Under the pieces are notes generated by a model. That model worked only from the letters and a program-made list of their open reading frames with translations, ran no database searches and was not told the DNA's origin. 64,000 nucleotides of DNA from Polydactylus sextarius. Taxonomy: Eukaryota; Chordata; Actinopteri; Polynemidae. Below, piece by piece: positions 49,468 to 62,900 of this stretch (positions within the stretch are counted from its first letter, which is position 1; each line of letters starts with the position of its first letter). Where the stretch lies: the NCBI GenBank assembly GCA_016801845.1, contig CM028922.1, forward strand, positions 4,643,501 to 4,707,500, read 5' to 3'. The translations under genes and the position numbers were made by a program.

Positions 49468-51641
49468 CGTATTGGAGTACTGTCCCATTGAGTTGGCGTC
49501 TGTTTTAATTGTACTATAAATCATCTGTTTTGACATCTGCTGATGTGACAGTTACACATCTGTCATGACTTTAAGGACTAGATAACTACAAGAGTGGAGC
49601 ATTAATTCAACTTGTGGAGCCGAGAGATTTTCTCCTTATGGTTTTAACTATGAAAGTGTTTGGGTTTTTTTACTATTAATTATTAAGTTTCTCTTATTAT
49701 ATACTACACACACACAAATGAAGCAAATAACTTAATAACTCCCACAGGCTACAATGATTGCAGAGCATGTATTAATAGATTTATTGAATAAAAGTTGCAT
49801 TGGTTTGTGTGTGTGCGTACATCGTTTTGTTACAATGCAACCATCAATCTTTAATACTGAATTAGACAATAAATATGGAAAAACATGACCAGAGAGCCTG
49901 TCTTTGGAGACAGTGATCTGATTTACATTTTATGTTCTTTGTTCCCTCTGTCATGCTGAAAAGTGAGAGTACATAAGTCCAATAAAGCAAAATAGAGATG
50001 ATGCAAACAAGAGAAAGAATGGTTCTGTTGACATGATAAATATTTTTGTCTCTTGGTGCTTGTGACAGTATGTGTGTATGTGAGTGTAGCTCACAGGGCA
50101 TGGTGAAGTGAAAGGTCTGATCTTAGAGTGGAGATTGACAGCGATACAAAAAGGTGGTTATCCAATTTTGCACCAATCACAGAGGCTGCCTCTCCAAACG
50201 TGCCAGCGTTCAGATGTCAAGAGCACAATGAAATGAGAAGGTAATTAAAAATTGAACAAAAGAGCTTTTCAGTGCAGATGGAGGGGAGGGTGGGAGACAG
50301 AGTGACGAGGGATAGAAAGTGGTAGAAACTCATGTCAGAAGTGGGAATATATGTGTGTGTGCGCAAGGGAGAGAGAGGAAGCGAGAGTGAGCAACAGTTC
50401 ACCCATCATTTATTCTGTACCGACTATAATTAGGACTCATTAATAAAACCAGAGATGAAAAGGTAAGCCAATCTCTACACTACACTTGTGAAAAGATTTC
50501 AAATGATTAAAATTCAGCAGAAGACTACATCTCGTACTTGTCCAACTTTCTCTCATGCCTACAAACTCAAATATGCACAGAGATACACAAACTTACACAC
50601 ACACATACACTCACAGCTCGTTAGTGTCTGATTGGCAGTGAAACATCCGGAGAGGTAATTGGCACATTTCTTGTCATTAACGAATGGAAATTGCCACATG
50701 TCATTTGTCATAAAGAGAGGGAGTCTTCCTGTCTGGTCAGAGACAGCTGAGTGACAGAGAAAGACAGGCAGATAGACACATAAACCTGGAGAAGGTGGTG
50801 GAGATGGACAAAATGAAAGACAAATAAATTCGTGACGGAGATGAGTTACAAGGAAAAAAAGGCGCGTGATTACAGGAGGACAAAAGCCGACGAGCTGGAA
50901 GATATAAGAAACAGCATCATTGAAAGGCAAATATGAACAAGAGTGAACAAAGATGAAAAGAAATGGAGGAAAAAAGTCTCAAAGAGGTGACTTTGTCTTC
51001 AAGAGAGGACGATTCTGAATGAGTGAAAAGAGAAACGGAAATGAAGTGAGACATAAACAAAACAAACAAGACAGAGATCTGAGAAGAGACTTTTTTATGA
51101 GCTCTGGAAAATTCATACAGCAGGATATTGGATGGTGTTGAGAAAAGTAATGAAGACAGGTTAGAAAAATAGAAATGTCAAAGGAGGTGCTGTGCACTGT
51201 GGACAAGAGAAATCAATGATAGTGATGAATCAGTGACACAGGAGGCATAGTTATAGCATGTGCACATATATCACTGACATACAGAAACCTTGTCCACCGG
51301 AGACCTGCTTCATTAAGGTAGTTAAGCAGACAGAGGAGTTCAGGAAGTAGTTTTTCAGTGTCTTGTCTTTAGCTGCAGTGGCTTGTGGGTGTTTCACAGA
51401 CATGCATATTCTCCACCAAATATGAAACAACAGCTCAACCGGGGTTATCTATTTCATTCTTCACATCTGAAACATTTCATTTTTATGTAGTAAAAACATT
51501 TTGAACTGATACTTTGCAAACTGTAAAGTAAGAAAAATGTCTTAACCAGGCAGTTGTCTGGTGAAGTTAATTATGACACTATTTAAAAGTGTAAATATAA
51601 AAAACAAAAACACATTTATTTACATTTACTGCACATCTAAA

Positions 51642-51672
<31 letters not shown>

Positions 51673-54600
51673 GGATAATCTTTAAAGATCTTATGAAATC
51701 ATATCACTTCCGTGATGTAATTACTGCTGAAATGTCATATGAGGACACGTCAATATACGATGAGGGATGAGTCAGGAATGTGAGTTGATGCGCTGATATT
51801 CTTGGTCTTTGCTGTGCTTATTATTTAAAATATTGATTACAGATGCTTTGGCCTGTTTCCCTATTTTCCTGTTGACAAGCACATATGAACTGTAAATAAG
51901 ATTATGGCAATTCCCTTTTGATAAGGTTAGAACATTAAAACACATTTAACTCTCAGGTCTCTTTGAAGAACTACCGCAATGGTCAATTCTCCTTTAATGA
52001 ACCCAGAATTAAGACACAGACATCCTTTCACTGTCACTTTCTCTCCCACTAACAAACAGTTGCTGTGGACCTGGCCACGACAGCGACGTAGGAGTAACCC
52101 TTGAGAGGGATGGGTTTTTTTTTTTTTGCTTTTTTTTGTGCTGTGCCAGGGTGTGCCAGCACATCACTAATTAGCCCAATATACAGAACACACTGTATAC
52201 AATCCACTCACTTGTTAAGAACCAGTGCAAGGCAAAACCATTCATTACTCATCGCTGTTGTGTCAAAAATAGAACATACAGCAGAGAATGGGGGTAGAGA
52301 GAGGTGTGAAAAGCAAGAACAGGGAGAATGTTCCACGGCGATGTGCAAGACTCTTCTACAGAGAAGTCATTATGAGCTCTGCTGCTTCTCCGCATGAAGT
52401 CTAACTATCTATCTGATGTAATTTATTCATTTCCCATTTTTGCACAGCATATATCTGCTCAAGGCTTGAATGACACACCTGGAGAACGAGCCACAAAAGG
52501 TTACAAACTGATTATTCAATCATTCACTAGGAGACAACAAGCCATATGCTCCGCATCTGCCTGCATGACAAGTATGGAAATGTGAGCTGTATAAATATTA
52601 ACAAGCTGAAATACACAAAGGTGTGATATCTTGAGATGTGATTTGAAAGATGTTTGTAAGAATGTTTGTTATACGCTTTATGTGTGTGTGTACGTGTGAG
52701 GAGGAGCTTGAGTGGGAAGGGTTAGAGGAGGAGGAGGTTAGGTAACAGAAGTGGAGCTGTTACTACGGTGGGTGTCCGTGGAGAAGACGGATCACTGAGA
52801 CTCGAGCCAGGAGTAATGACCTCCTCCAGCGCAGCCCTGCCTACAGCTCTGCACAGTTTGCTGAAGGAGAACAGCCTTCTTAAACTAACTCCAAGGACAG
52901 CCAGACACTTCACCTCTGTAACACAGCTCTGTTTTCTCTTACACACTTCATATGCCTCTTAAAATGTGATTCTGACAATCACTCACCACCATTACAAGGA
53001 ACATAAAGTTTGGAGAAGGTTATGTTTTCCGCACTCCCTTTTTGTCTGCTTGTTGGGGAGGTATCTAAAAAAAAATGACACTGCACATTTTGTTTTAGGC
53101 CAAAAGTCTGATTTCACAACTTTGCCTGCAGAGAAGCATAACACTCACATAATTTTGTATGTGGTATATTACATAATAAACAAGTACAATACATTGTTAA
53201 GGCTTTGCAAGATGGAGAACTGTGTGATACACATTGTGAACACACTCCTTAGTCTCCCTGAGACTTCCTGAGCCTTTAGAAAAGCTTAGATGATAACTCT
53301 CCAAGTGGGAGGGTGTTTGTGATGTGATAGAGGTCAAAGCTATCTCAGAGTACAGTACAAATTTCAGCAGAGAGGATAAAAACGCTGGAACGGATTCTCA
53401 AGCTCAGTGTGAACAACTCCAACAGCATTTTAAAGATAAAGTGATGAAGATACAGTTTACCCCAACACACTCTCTCTAATGTCTCACTCCCATGTTAAAT
53501 TAAACCACCACCTGGTGCACGGCAATACACCTTCCCGATGACTCCAGGTTGGTTAGGAAAATGTGATTTTTATCATTTTATGATGTTTTTTCCTCACTGG
53601 GATGCCACATGAACCAGAGATTCAATTCAAATTGAATTAGTAAAGGGTTTTTCAGTAAATTAGTTTGTAGCTCATATTATGTGTGTCGTAGGAGTGCTGT
53701 TACTCCAGTGAAGTGAAGACTGTTGCAAATGTAATTTTTTAATTTCGTTTTTGGCTTGATTTTCCATAAAAAAACATATGACAGCTTGACTAGTGTCAGG
53801 TAAGAGTAGAAAGGGCAGTGACTTAGTACAAAGGACAGCAGTGCTCACAAATGTCGGGCGATTAGAGGAAATCACAGCCTTTGAACAGGAAAACTGCAGC
53901 GATTGACAGGTGAGTGCCTGAAGGGCAATCTTTGGTTGGTTTCCAGGGGGATTTGATCTCGGCCTCCCGACACTTTCTTTCCCATGGGTAGCCTTAATGA
54001 AAACGCACTTCCTGTTTCACTGGGCACTGAAGGGTTGTTACTTTTGACATTCCTAACCCTGCTCATAAATACACCTCGCATCATTTTGACTGGGAGGAAG
54101 CGCTCAGCTATTTCTTGACAAGGTGACCCAACAAGCTGCTGTTCATGCTCTGCCTTAACTTCGCTTGTTAAGTGGAACTGGGCCTAAAATCAACAGTAAT
54201 CACTGACATTTACATGGTGTGATGTGAGGAAAAGGTGGATACTGGATCTCCATAAAGTGTCACGGCTGACACGTTTGAGCTATATTAGATTTTTCACCGT
54301 AACGCTCAATGTTGAGAGACATTATTGCTACATATCCACAAAATAGAGGAAACATAATTTGAGCTTTATAAAAAAAAAAAAAAATTCTATCTCTTCTGAA
54401 CTCATGAATTTGGCTCCAGCTTAGTTTTCTCACTTCTCTGGATGAGAGAGTGTGAAGTAAAGATTTTTTTTTTTGTTTCCTGGCTTTGTTCTCAATAAAG
54501 CCAATGGACTTAATCATGGCAGCGGGGCCCCTTCCCTGCAGAGCATCAATGACTCGTTACCCATGATAACACGGCAGGACCCTGGCTGACTGAGGAGATG

Positions 54601-56899
54601 CCTGAATTAAAATCCTGCTCCCATGGAAACAGGCTCAGCAGCTCATAGTGCTGCATCACCTCTGAACTCTTGTAATTCTCTCAAGGTTGTGACAAGTGCT
54701 CTGAAGTGGAGCTGGAGATGGAGGGCATGGCAGGAGAAAAGAGAGAGGAACAATAAAGCTGCAATCTTTTACAAAGGAGGCTCAAGTCAATTTTATGAGC
54801 CTGCCACATATTCTTGAGTATGAAAAGAGGCCACTGTTACCTCTGTAGAGACCTTTTAGATGTTGATGAAAGAGCTTCATGGAGTTTTTCAAAAGCAAGG
54901 ATCAATGTTGAGCTGATGGAAAGTCCATCCCCATCTTTACTTTTACTTCTCTGATTTTTGGGCAGCACTAACCACAGCCCACGCAACATAGAAACACACA
55001 AATGCACAGAAACAGTGAAAAGAGACTTTCCTGCCAAATCACTTCCTCTCCCTTCTTCCTAGAATAGCCTCCATACATCTGCTCTTGATTACATAAATAT
55101 CAAATATTCATAGCTCTGGAAACGTGTAACAATGACTTTTAGGAAGCCTGGCGATTGTCTAATGTATTCAGACCATACAAGATGCTCAGATGACTGAATC
55201 CTTGTGCTATTTCAGAAACCTCACCCGCAGGATTTCAATCCGCCGTGGCCAAAGTTCCATTGGTAATGGTCGCAAAAGAGAGCCAAAATAAATGCCTGCT
55301 GCTTGTTTTCTTTGTGTGTGTGTGTGTGTTTTCCACAACTCAGGGACTATCTGCATTTCAGAAAAATCAACGTATCAACTGCAAATAACTTATCAAAAAT
55401 AAGGTCTAGCAAACCTCAAAGCAAACCTCTGAATATGAAAACCTCCGCAGTGTCCGATGGGAACTGTTTCATATGTTCTGTTACGAAAACCTGCTGCATC
55501 ATCACAGGAGAAAATTATGATTATTCAGCATACTGTTTAGTTTTCTGTGCGACAGCCTTCGCAAAGAGCCAACAAAGACTCAAAACCACTTGAATAGAAT
55601 CACAGGATGTCATTACTGCGGTAAACCATCGTGACAACCTATAATGTAAATCATCTGAAAAGTGGAAAGACAAAGACAGAACATAAATAGCGCAGTGATC
55701 TCAGATCAAAGCTAATTGTGACTGAACGTGTAGAACACGGGTTTCTGAAAATGTATGTGTGTATGAGGGGATAAGTTACTTTGGTAAATCATCCTCTAAA
55801 ACAGTTGTAATTATGTATGTTTGCAGATTCAATTTCTGAAAATTGCGGTAAAATTATCAATAACAACTTTGAAGTATAAAAATTTAAATATTATATATAA
55901 AATATTTATGACGACAAAGATTGTGACGGTTCCCTGCATTTGTGAGAAGTTTTGATAGCTGTCAAAAACCTACATGACAGATTATTAAAAAAAGGAGAAC
56001 AAAAGTGATTTCTTCTTCCAGTTCATCAACACTGAGTCTTTTTTCTGCCAACTGGTCAGCTACAATCACTGTGTTCACTCTATAGACAAGATGAATAGAC
56101 TTCCAGTGCTCATTTGAATTGTTGGCAGCCTGTTATCATGTGTGACTGTGCATAAAGGCGTGTTAATGTCCTTGCTGGTGCTCTGACATGTGAGCACACA
56201 TGGGTGAAGTGCAGCTGTGAGACAATGTAGCACATGCACAGTCAGCAACAGTGTGTATGTGTGTGTGTGTGTATGTGTCCTCCTTTTCCTTTTTGGCTTT
56301 GGAGGTCTGCCACGCAGCACACTGTCCATCATACAATCCACAAGATTTAACAAAAGTGTAGCAAGAGTATGGGTTTTATGGCTCAGCCACAGTCTGCCAT
56401 CCTGCCAGCCTCTTTCCCATCGCTGGGCAAAGACCTGTAAGAGAGCGCACTGACAGCCCTCTGGAGGCCTGACAACAACCCACTGGATCCAACCCCGACA
56501 AACCTCAACAGCTCTTCTACTCCTGCCTTCAGCCTCTCTCATCCTCCCTCTATATATATATTTTTTTTTTGTCTTGGAGAGGGTGAATTATGACAGATCT
56601 TTCCTTCACAACGGCTGCTACATATTTCTGCCATTTCATATGTAACCACAGACTTAGCCCATCTGCTTTTTTTCCGAGGTTTTTTTTTTTTCTTCTAGCT
56701 GGCTTGTGTGAGAAAAAAAAAAGTTTGACAAACACAGATGAAAAAGCAGCATTCAGTTTTGTCCCTTTTCCCACTGAGGCAGCTGTGTTTGAGTTGAGAA
56801 AAAAAAGAGGAAAAATAACTTGCAGAAAGGAACTGTTGTCTTTTTTTTCATAGCCATGAGGTAAGTGCAAGTAATTAAAGAAGCCGAAAGTGTGCCTCT

Positions 56900-56937
<38 letters not shown>

Positions 56938-59900
56938 CATGCAACTTGATCTATATAAGGAAAAGTAAATAAAGAAAACAATCGTTGCTCTTGGGCAGAA
57001 TACAGAAAATGGTGCATGCAGAGAAAATAATAAACAATCTGTTCAGTCCTTTTTCTTCTTTAAATCCTGAATTCTAACCTCATTTGCTTAATAGTGGTGA
57101 TGGGTAAGCGTTTGAAAGCAGCACTGATGCTGCTTCACTAAACTTTATCCAGACTGAAAATACTATTAACATTGACAAGTCTTTATTTGGTTGCCACGGC
57201 AACTCCATATCTCAGACGGTATAGATGTAGCATGATTGGACTCGAGCTGAGTCTTTAATCACTACAGTGAACCAATCCAGGATTGACAGAGAGACCTCAG
57301 ACAAGCGGCAGAATCACCAGTACTATACGGCTGTTACAGCAACACCATCACACAGAAGCCCTGGATTGTATAAGGAGAGTGTGCGGAGTGCCAGTCCCAA
57401 ACTTTCGTCCATTTAGCCTGTCAGCACTTTCAGCAGGGATAAATGCTGTGCAGTTCCACTCACTTAACTCGGCTTTTCCAGGTCAATCACAAGCCTTTAC
57501 AGAGTTCAGTCCCTACACCACCAGCCCAAAAAAATAAAAAGAGCACCACAGCCCCCCCATCCCCCACCCCCCACCCATCAAACCACCCTTTTATCCTCTA
57601 TTTATGTTCCTGCAATTTCAACTGAGCCTTTTCAAATGCAGCTATAACAGTGTTCTACTGTGGAGCAGGGAGAAAGTAGAGCAGGCAGGAGATACCGGCT
57701 AAGCTAAGGTAACACAGGCACACAACTGGTTTTATTCTTTACTTCCCTCCCTGCAGATAATTACAGTTTTCTATCCTATAACCAAATTGCAGCGACTGGC
57801 CGATGTTCAGGAAATACCCAAACAGCTTAAATAGCCCACGCCGTGGTGGAAAAATGCCCTTATCTGTGCGCTGGACTGTGTCAGATTTATTCAGTGTTAT
57901 TTCATTACAACTTCTGAAATGGGAAGAGTTCACGACTAAGGCCAATTCACTTTTTAATGTGGCATGAAATAACACAAACAATGACGGGCATCACCCAAAA
58001 AATAATACATACTAATAAATAAATATGCTACATGTACAATTATGTGGGAAAGGGGCTATTTTAACAAGCCCATTATGTGCTTAAAAAGAAAAATCAGGCA
58101 TGATGGTGACATTTCAACAGAGAGCAACCCTCAAATAAAAGTGATTCTTCAAGTAAAACCTCTTTTCACAAAAGCCAGTTTACTGGATGAGGTGAAACCT
58201 TGTGCAGAGCTTAGTAGAGTTAATCACAAATGCCTGCATTTCTATGGGAAACATGCACAAGTGAATATTAGAACGACTACAGTGTATTAGATGAAATGCA
58301 TTAGAGCTTTACCTCAGCAGCTGGGATTCCTTCAGGTGGGCGACACTGGAGCAACACTTCCTGTTCGAGTGACACTTCCTTCCCAAGAGGTTCCTGATCA
58401 AACGTCTTCCTCAAGTCTACAATTCAAGGACAAAAAACACAGTGTCCATCAATATTTACATAGATATTTGACAGGTAGATATGAGGGCTGTGAGAGGTAT
58501 ATTTCATATTAAATGCTAAGTCAATCAATAATAGTGCTGGTACACTAACAGTAAGCCATAAAAATAAAAAGCAGGATAATGGTACACAGGCGATATACAG
58601 CTATGTGCATCTATACAGAAGAAACAGACTGACTGAGATTTATGATTTCTTTCTATGTCCCTCACCTTCAGCACTCAGATAAATTGTCTAAAGTAGATGG
58701 AAGGAGTATAGGGACAAGGGGATCACTAGCTCGCCAATGAAAAACCAATATTTTTGTGGTACGAGAGCCCTGATGGAGTAGTGCGGTGCAGTGACAGTGC
58801 AGCTGACAGGGCAGGATTACTGGAGGTGTCATGCTACACTGGAACCTGAAGCCCATTAGACATATATCATCACCTGCTGCACAGACACAGACAGGGATGG
58901 GACAGCAGGCATCATACACAACAGGAGAAGAGAGTAGGAGAGATAAAAAGGAATTAAAGTGGAATTACAGCACTAGTTGGAAACTTTGGAGTCACCAAAG
59001 CATCAAATCTGCAATCGACCCTCCGAACTCCACCGAAACTATTTTCACAGCCACAAAGATGCAACCACTTCCACTTCAGTATGCTCTAAAATAAATGATC
59101 TATGTCCTATATAACAATTCTACAATATGTAATACCTTATTATGATGGAAAGGGAGACATGCACACATTTTCTCAACTAGTCTGTAGACATTTAAAATGA
59201 CTCAAGTCTCCAACATGAGTTGAACCCATTAAACCAATCCAGTCCTGCATACAAAGGAAAGAAAGAGGGAGAAAATTACACCTGTTCTATAATTACAGGC
59301 CAAGCTATTTATACATGTTAAAAGACTGTGAGAGAATAGAACTATTATTTTCAATCATGCAGCTCTCATGAAAACATGTAGCTAGAACGAGAGTGCAGAG
59401 TTTGCTTCCACTTAACTTCTAATCTCCAAGTTTCTGATATATATGCAATGTGTCCATTTCACTTTTTGTATCCATGGAAACGAACCAAGAAATTACCCTG
59501 GTTTAGTGATTTAATCAGAGAATGCTATGAAATTAATACAGGATTTCCATTGACACTGTGTACTAACATAAAAGAAGAGATGTATTATTTTAGATAACAA
59601 TACAATGCACATTATTTTTCAGTTCAAGCTTACGAAGTGAGTTTACTGTAGACTGAAAGCATACAGAAACAGAGCATGTGCTCTTATACACATTGTTATT
59701 TGCAGTAGAGTTTACAGGTCTGACCACTTGCTGTCTCTCTATTCAATAGCTGTGACGCAAGGAGACATTATGCTGAGATGGAGATATTTCATTTTGCAGC
59801 CAACTGTTCCACATCCCCTACAGGAGAAACTAGATCATGTTCTTATTACAGAATACATGATCAGACTACAGCTGGAAGCCCTAAAGAATACCTATCACCA

Positions 59901-62900
59901 TTTTCAGGTTCATATTTTATTTGGAAAAATGAACCTTAAAATAACAAATTCAATGAGAGTTTGTCCCAGTGCAACCTGAGAGTATCTGTGTCTTCAGGGG
60001 AATATGCCGTAACTCTGCAAATTTAAATGTATTATAAAAGCTGAAAGGGGACTGTTGAATTGAAAGCAATTTCTGTAAATGTCTGGTATGAAATTAAAAG
60101 ACAGAATGACTGGAGGGGCACTCTGTGGGACAAAGCTTCATGGATTTTGATTCAAGGACAAACTGGTTGTTGTTTTTTTTACACAGATGTAAGGAAAGGA
60201 AATCTCAAGTTTCGAAATGGTACTGAAATTGTTTTACTTTACACAGGCGAAAGGATGGCACAGGAAAGGAAATCTCAAGTTTCAAAATGGGGCTGAAATT
60301 GTTGAGTCAGCCTACTGTTGCTCTGCCGTCAGACCTACAACACAAAGATCCATCTATCTAACAATGTTGTTAGAGTATAATTGGTCAAGTGGAGAAACTC
60401 TACCACATTTTACATATATTTTATAATACATTACAGCTTCTGATTCAAACGGGTTCTTTTAGTGTTAAAATAGAACCTCTTACTACCACCAAGTGCAGGT
60501 GTTATTGTTAGGAATATACAAAACAACCTCATTTGGGATATTAGCAGTAATAGCATAGCATAGCGAATTTAAAATATTCATACTTTTATTACTGGATTTT
60601 ATACTTCATGTACCAGACCAACCACAGCTTGTTAAACTAAAATTAAACACCCAGCACTTGTATTCCTTTTTTTCATTATAATTTGCAAACCTGTGTCATT
60701 ACTCTTGATGAAACACAGTAAGGAGCATGCAAGTGATTATTTTGCACTGTATATTTTTATTGGATGTGGGTTTAAATTATGCTTCTCCTCTGGAGTCTTT
60801 CCTCGCGTCACTTCTCGTAACCCTGAACGGTACTGTGGGACACGGAAAGGGTGTGGGAGCAGCTAAGTCGACATTCCTGTGGGAGTCACACCATTCCCTC
60901 CTCGGCATACACAAACACTTCCAGCCCCTGCACCCCCACAAAAACACACATGTGACAACCATTACCTTAAGTGGATATGTTTGGCTACTTGTCATTCTAT
61001 ATTACATGAGCCTCACACTTCAGAGACAGTTTCTTCCTCTTTTGCTAAAATCATTAGGTACTGGTGCAAATCAAGATAATGAATGGTAATGAAGATTTAG
61101 CATTTGGGTTTTAATCGTTAGTAAAGCAACGGGTAATAAGGTTAGGGATTTACTTATTATCCTTTGTGTATGTATAATGGTGCAACTATGAGGCTCTAAA
61201 CAGATGATAACATCAATTTCCGGGGTTTTCAGTAAACATTACCCTGCGCAAATCTTTTTAAAGGCATTTCAGTTGATTTGATTCATTTATTTAATTTGCT
61301 TCTGTGTTCATATTGTTATTGTCTCTCATTGTCTCTCATTGTTTGGCAAGCAATCACAGCACCCCAAAAATGGAGGCCAATCAAAACAAATTTGAGGAGG
61401 TCACATGAAGGAAGGGCAATCACAAGGAATTTGCATTTTCTCTCTTCCCCCAACGAGCACACAGCAGAAAGTCCGACAATTCTTTAGCCAGACCGGTCTG
61501 AAAGCCAGTTCTTCAACACAACAACCTCTTAACTCACTAGCGTTGGCTCTGACTCACCATCTGATTAAACCGTATATGTTTAGATGATGGGAAGGAGAGG
61601 AAAACAGGCCCAGTTTCCATTAGCCTAACGGGATAGAGTCTGGCTCTGACAAGAAGCGTGCTTGGAAAGAGCCCAGTAGAGGAGCTAATCTGTTCAGCAG
61701 AAGCTAATGGGAGGGGAAGAGGGGTCCATTGTGATTTGAGGGATAGGTTAGTGCTGACAGGCTGCTCATCATGGGTGATTATAGGAGGTGGAGCAGCGGG
61801 AGTGGGCTCGGTGGGAGACTGAGAGGCATGATTCTGATTCAACAGGATAGTATAACAGTAGCCGTGATGAGAAACGCTAGTGATGGAAATAGTGGGAATA
61901 AACTTAATACAGGGAGAAACTGCACAGAAAATAGATATAAACAGTAAGAGAGACAGTTAGCGTGGCTGCAATATAAAGAAATGCAGAGAAAGTGAAATTA
62001 GGAGAGATACAAATAGGAAAGGACATGAAGATTATTGCTAAGTGCCTCTAAATGGAGCAGATCAGGTGAAAACCATGGATATTGACTTCATACTGTGCTA
62101 CTCTGCTGTGCTGTACAATTGAGATAAAATCATTTCGACTGTGGCACCGACTTGCTAGCCAAACATTAGGCTCGAGTGATATCCCTATCTAGCCCTATCC
62201 AGCAGTGATAATGATATATGTGATACAGACTACAACATTACACAATTACACACTTATACACACTGCAAGTGGGTGTTGCATTTTTTTCTTCTCCTGTTTG
62301 CCATAAGTCAAAGCAGACTCATGAATCTAGGTGGGACATGTCAGTCACCATGTCATGAAATGAGTGACAAGGGTAGAAAGTGGGATGATCTGGCTGATGC
62401 AATAAAAGAAGTCCCTTCAGGTGGAAGTTTGATAAGAGCGTGTGAGCAGTTGCGTTACGTAAGTATGTGTTGTATGTGTTGTGTTGCAGAAGCATCGCCT
62501 TAATGTCAAGCCGTACTTTTAAAACTCTTACTTGTCTCACAATGTCCTCTGGGGTTTTAATACTTCCCAGATTTTGATTGGCAGATCCTTTGGGGAAACA
62601 GTTAAAAATGAGCCCAAACTTTAGAGGCAACAGAATGTTTCTCATTACATGGAAGCGATTGTGTTGTGTTTTTCAGTAGGAGGACAAACACACAGGCAGA
62701 GAACAAATGAGGACCACCTACAAGAAAAAAGAGGGAACGCTGGCATAAACATGTGCCATATCCTCTCTACTGTGTATATACCACCGCAGATCTCCCCTTC
62801 CTCCGCACTGCTTTTTCAGGTTTATACTGTACACAAGGAAACTGATTCAAATTTTACAGCGTTTTTACCAGCTCAAGTTCAAAGAGACTCTTCAGTCCCA

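Larger units (their letters stand above)
47763..58312 (-). other. unc5c: unc5c intron inside Ig2 (10.5 kb)
   Basis: Bounded by donor GTAAAG (58312) and acceptor TTTCTCAG (47763). Contains (AT)n 49434-49465, (ATCT)n 51642-51672, (CA)n 56902-56936 and a C-rich run at 57552-57577. Open frames of 60-155 codons here are low-complexity or lack splice partners. Confidence 0.8.

Noticed and set aside
56075..56542. 155-codon - frame in an unc5c intron
   Set aside because: Partly microsatellite-coded (His-Thr), no recognisable domain, and not joined by splice signals in the unc5c phase.
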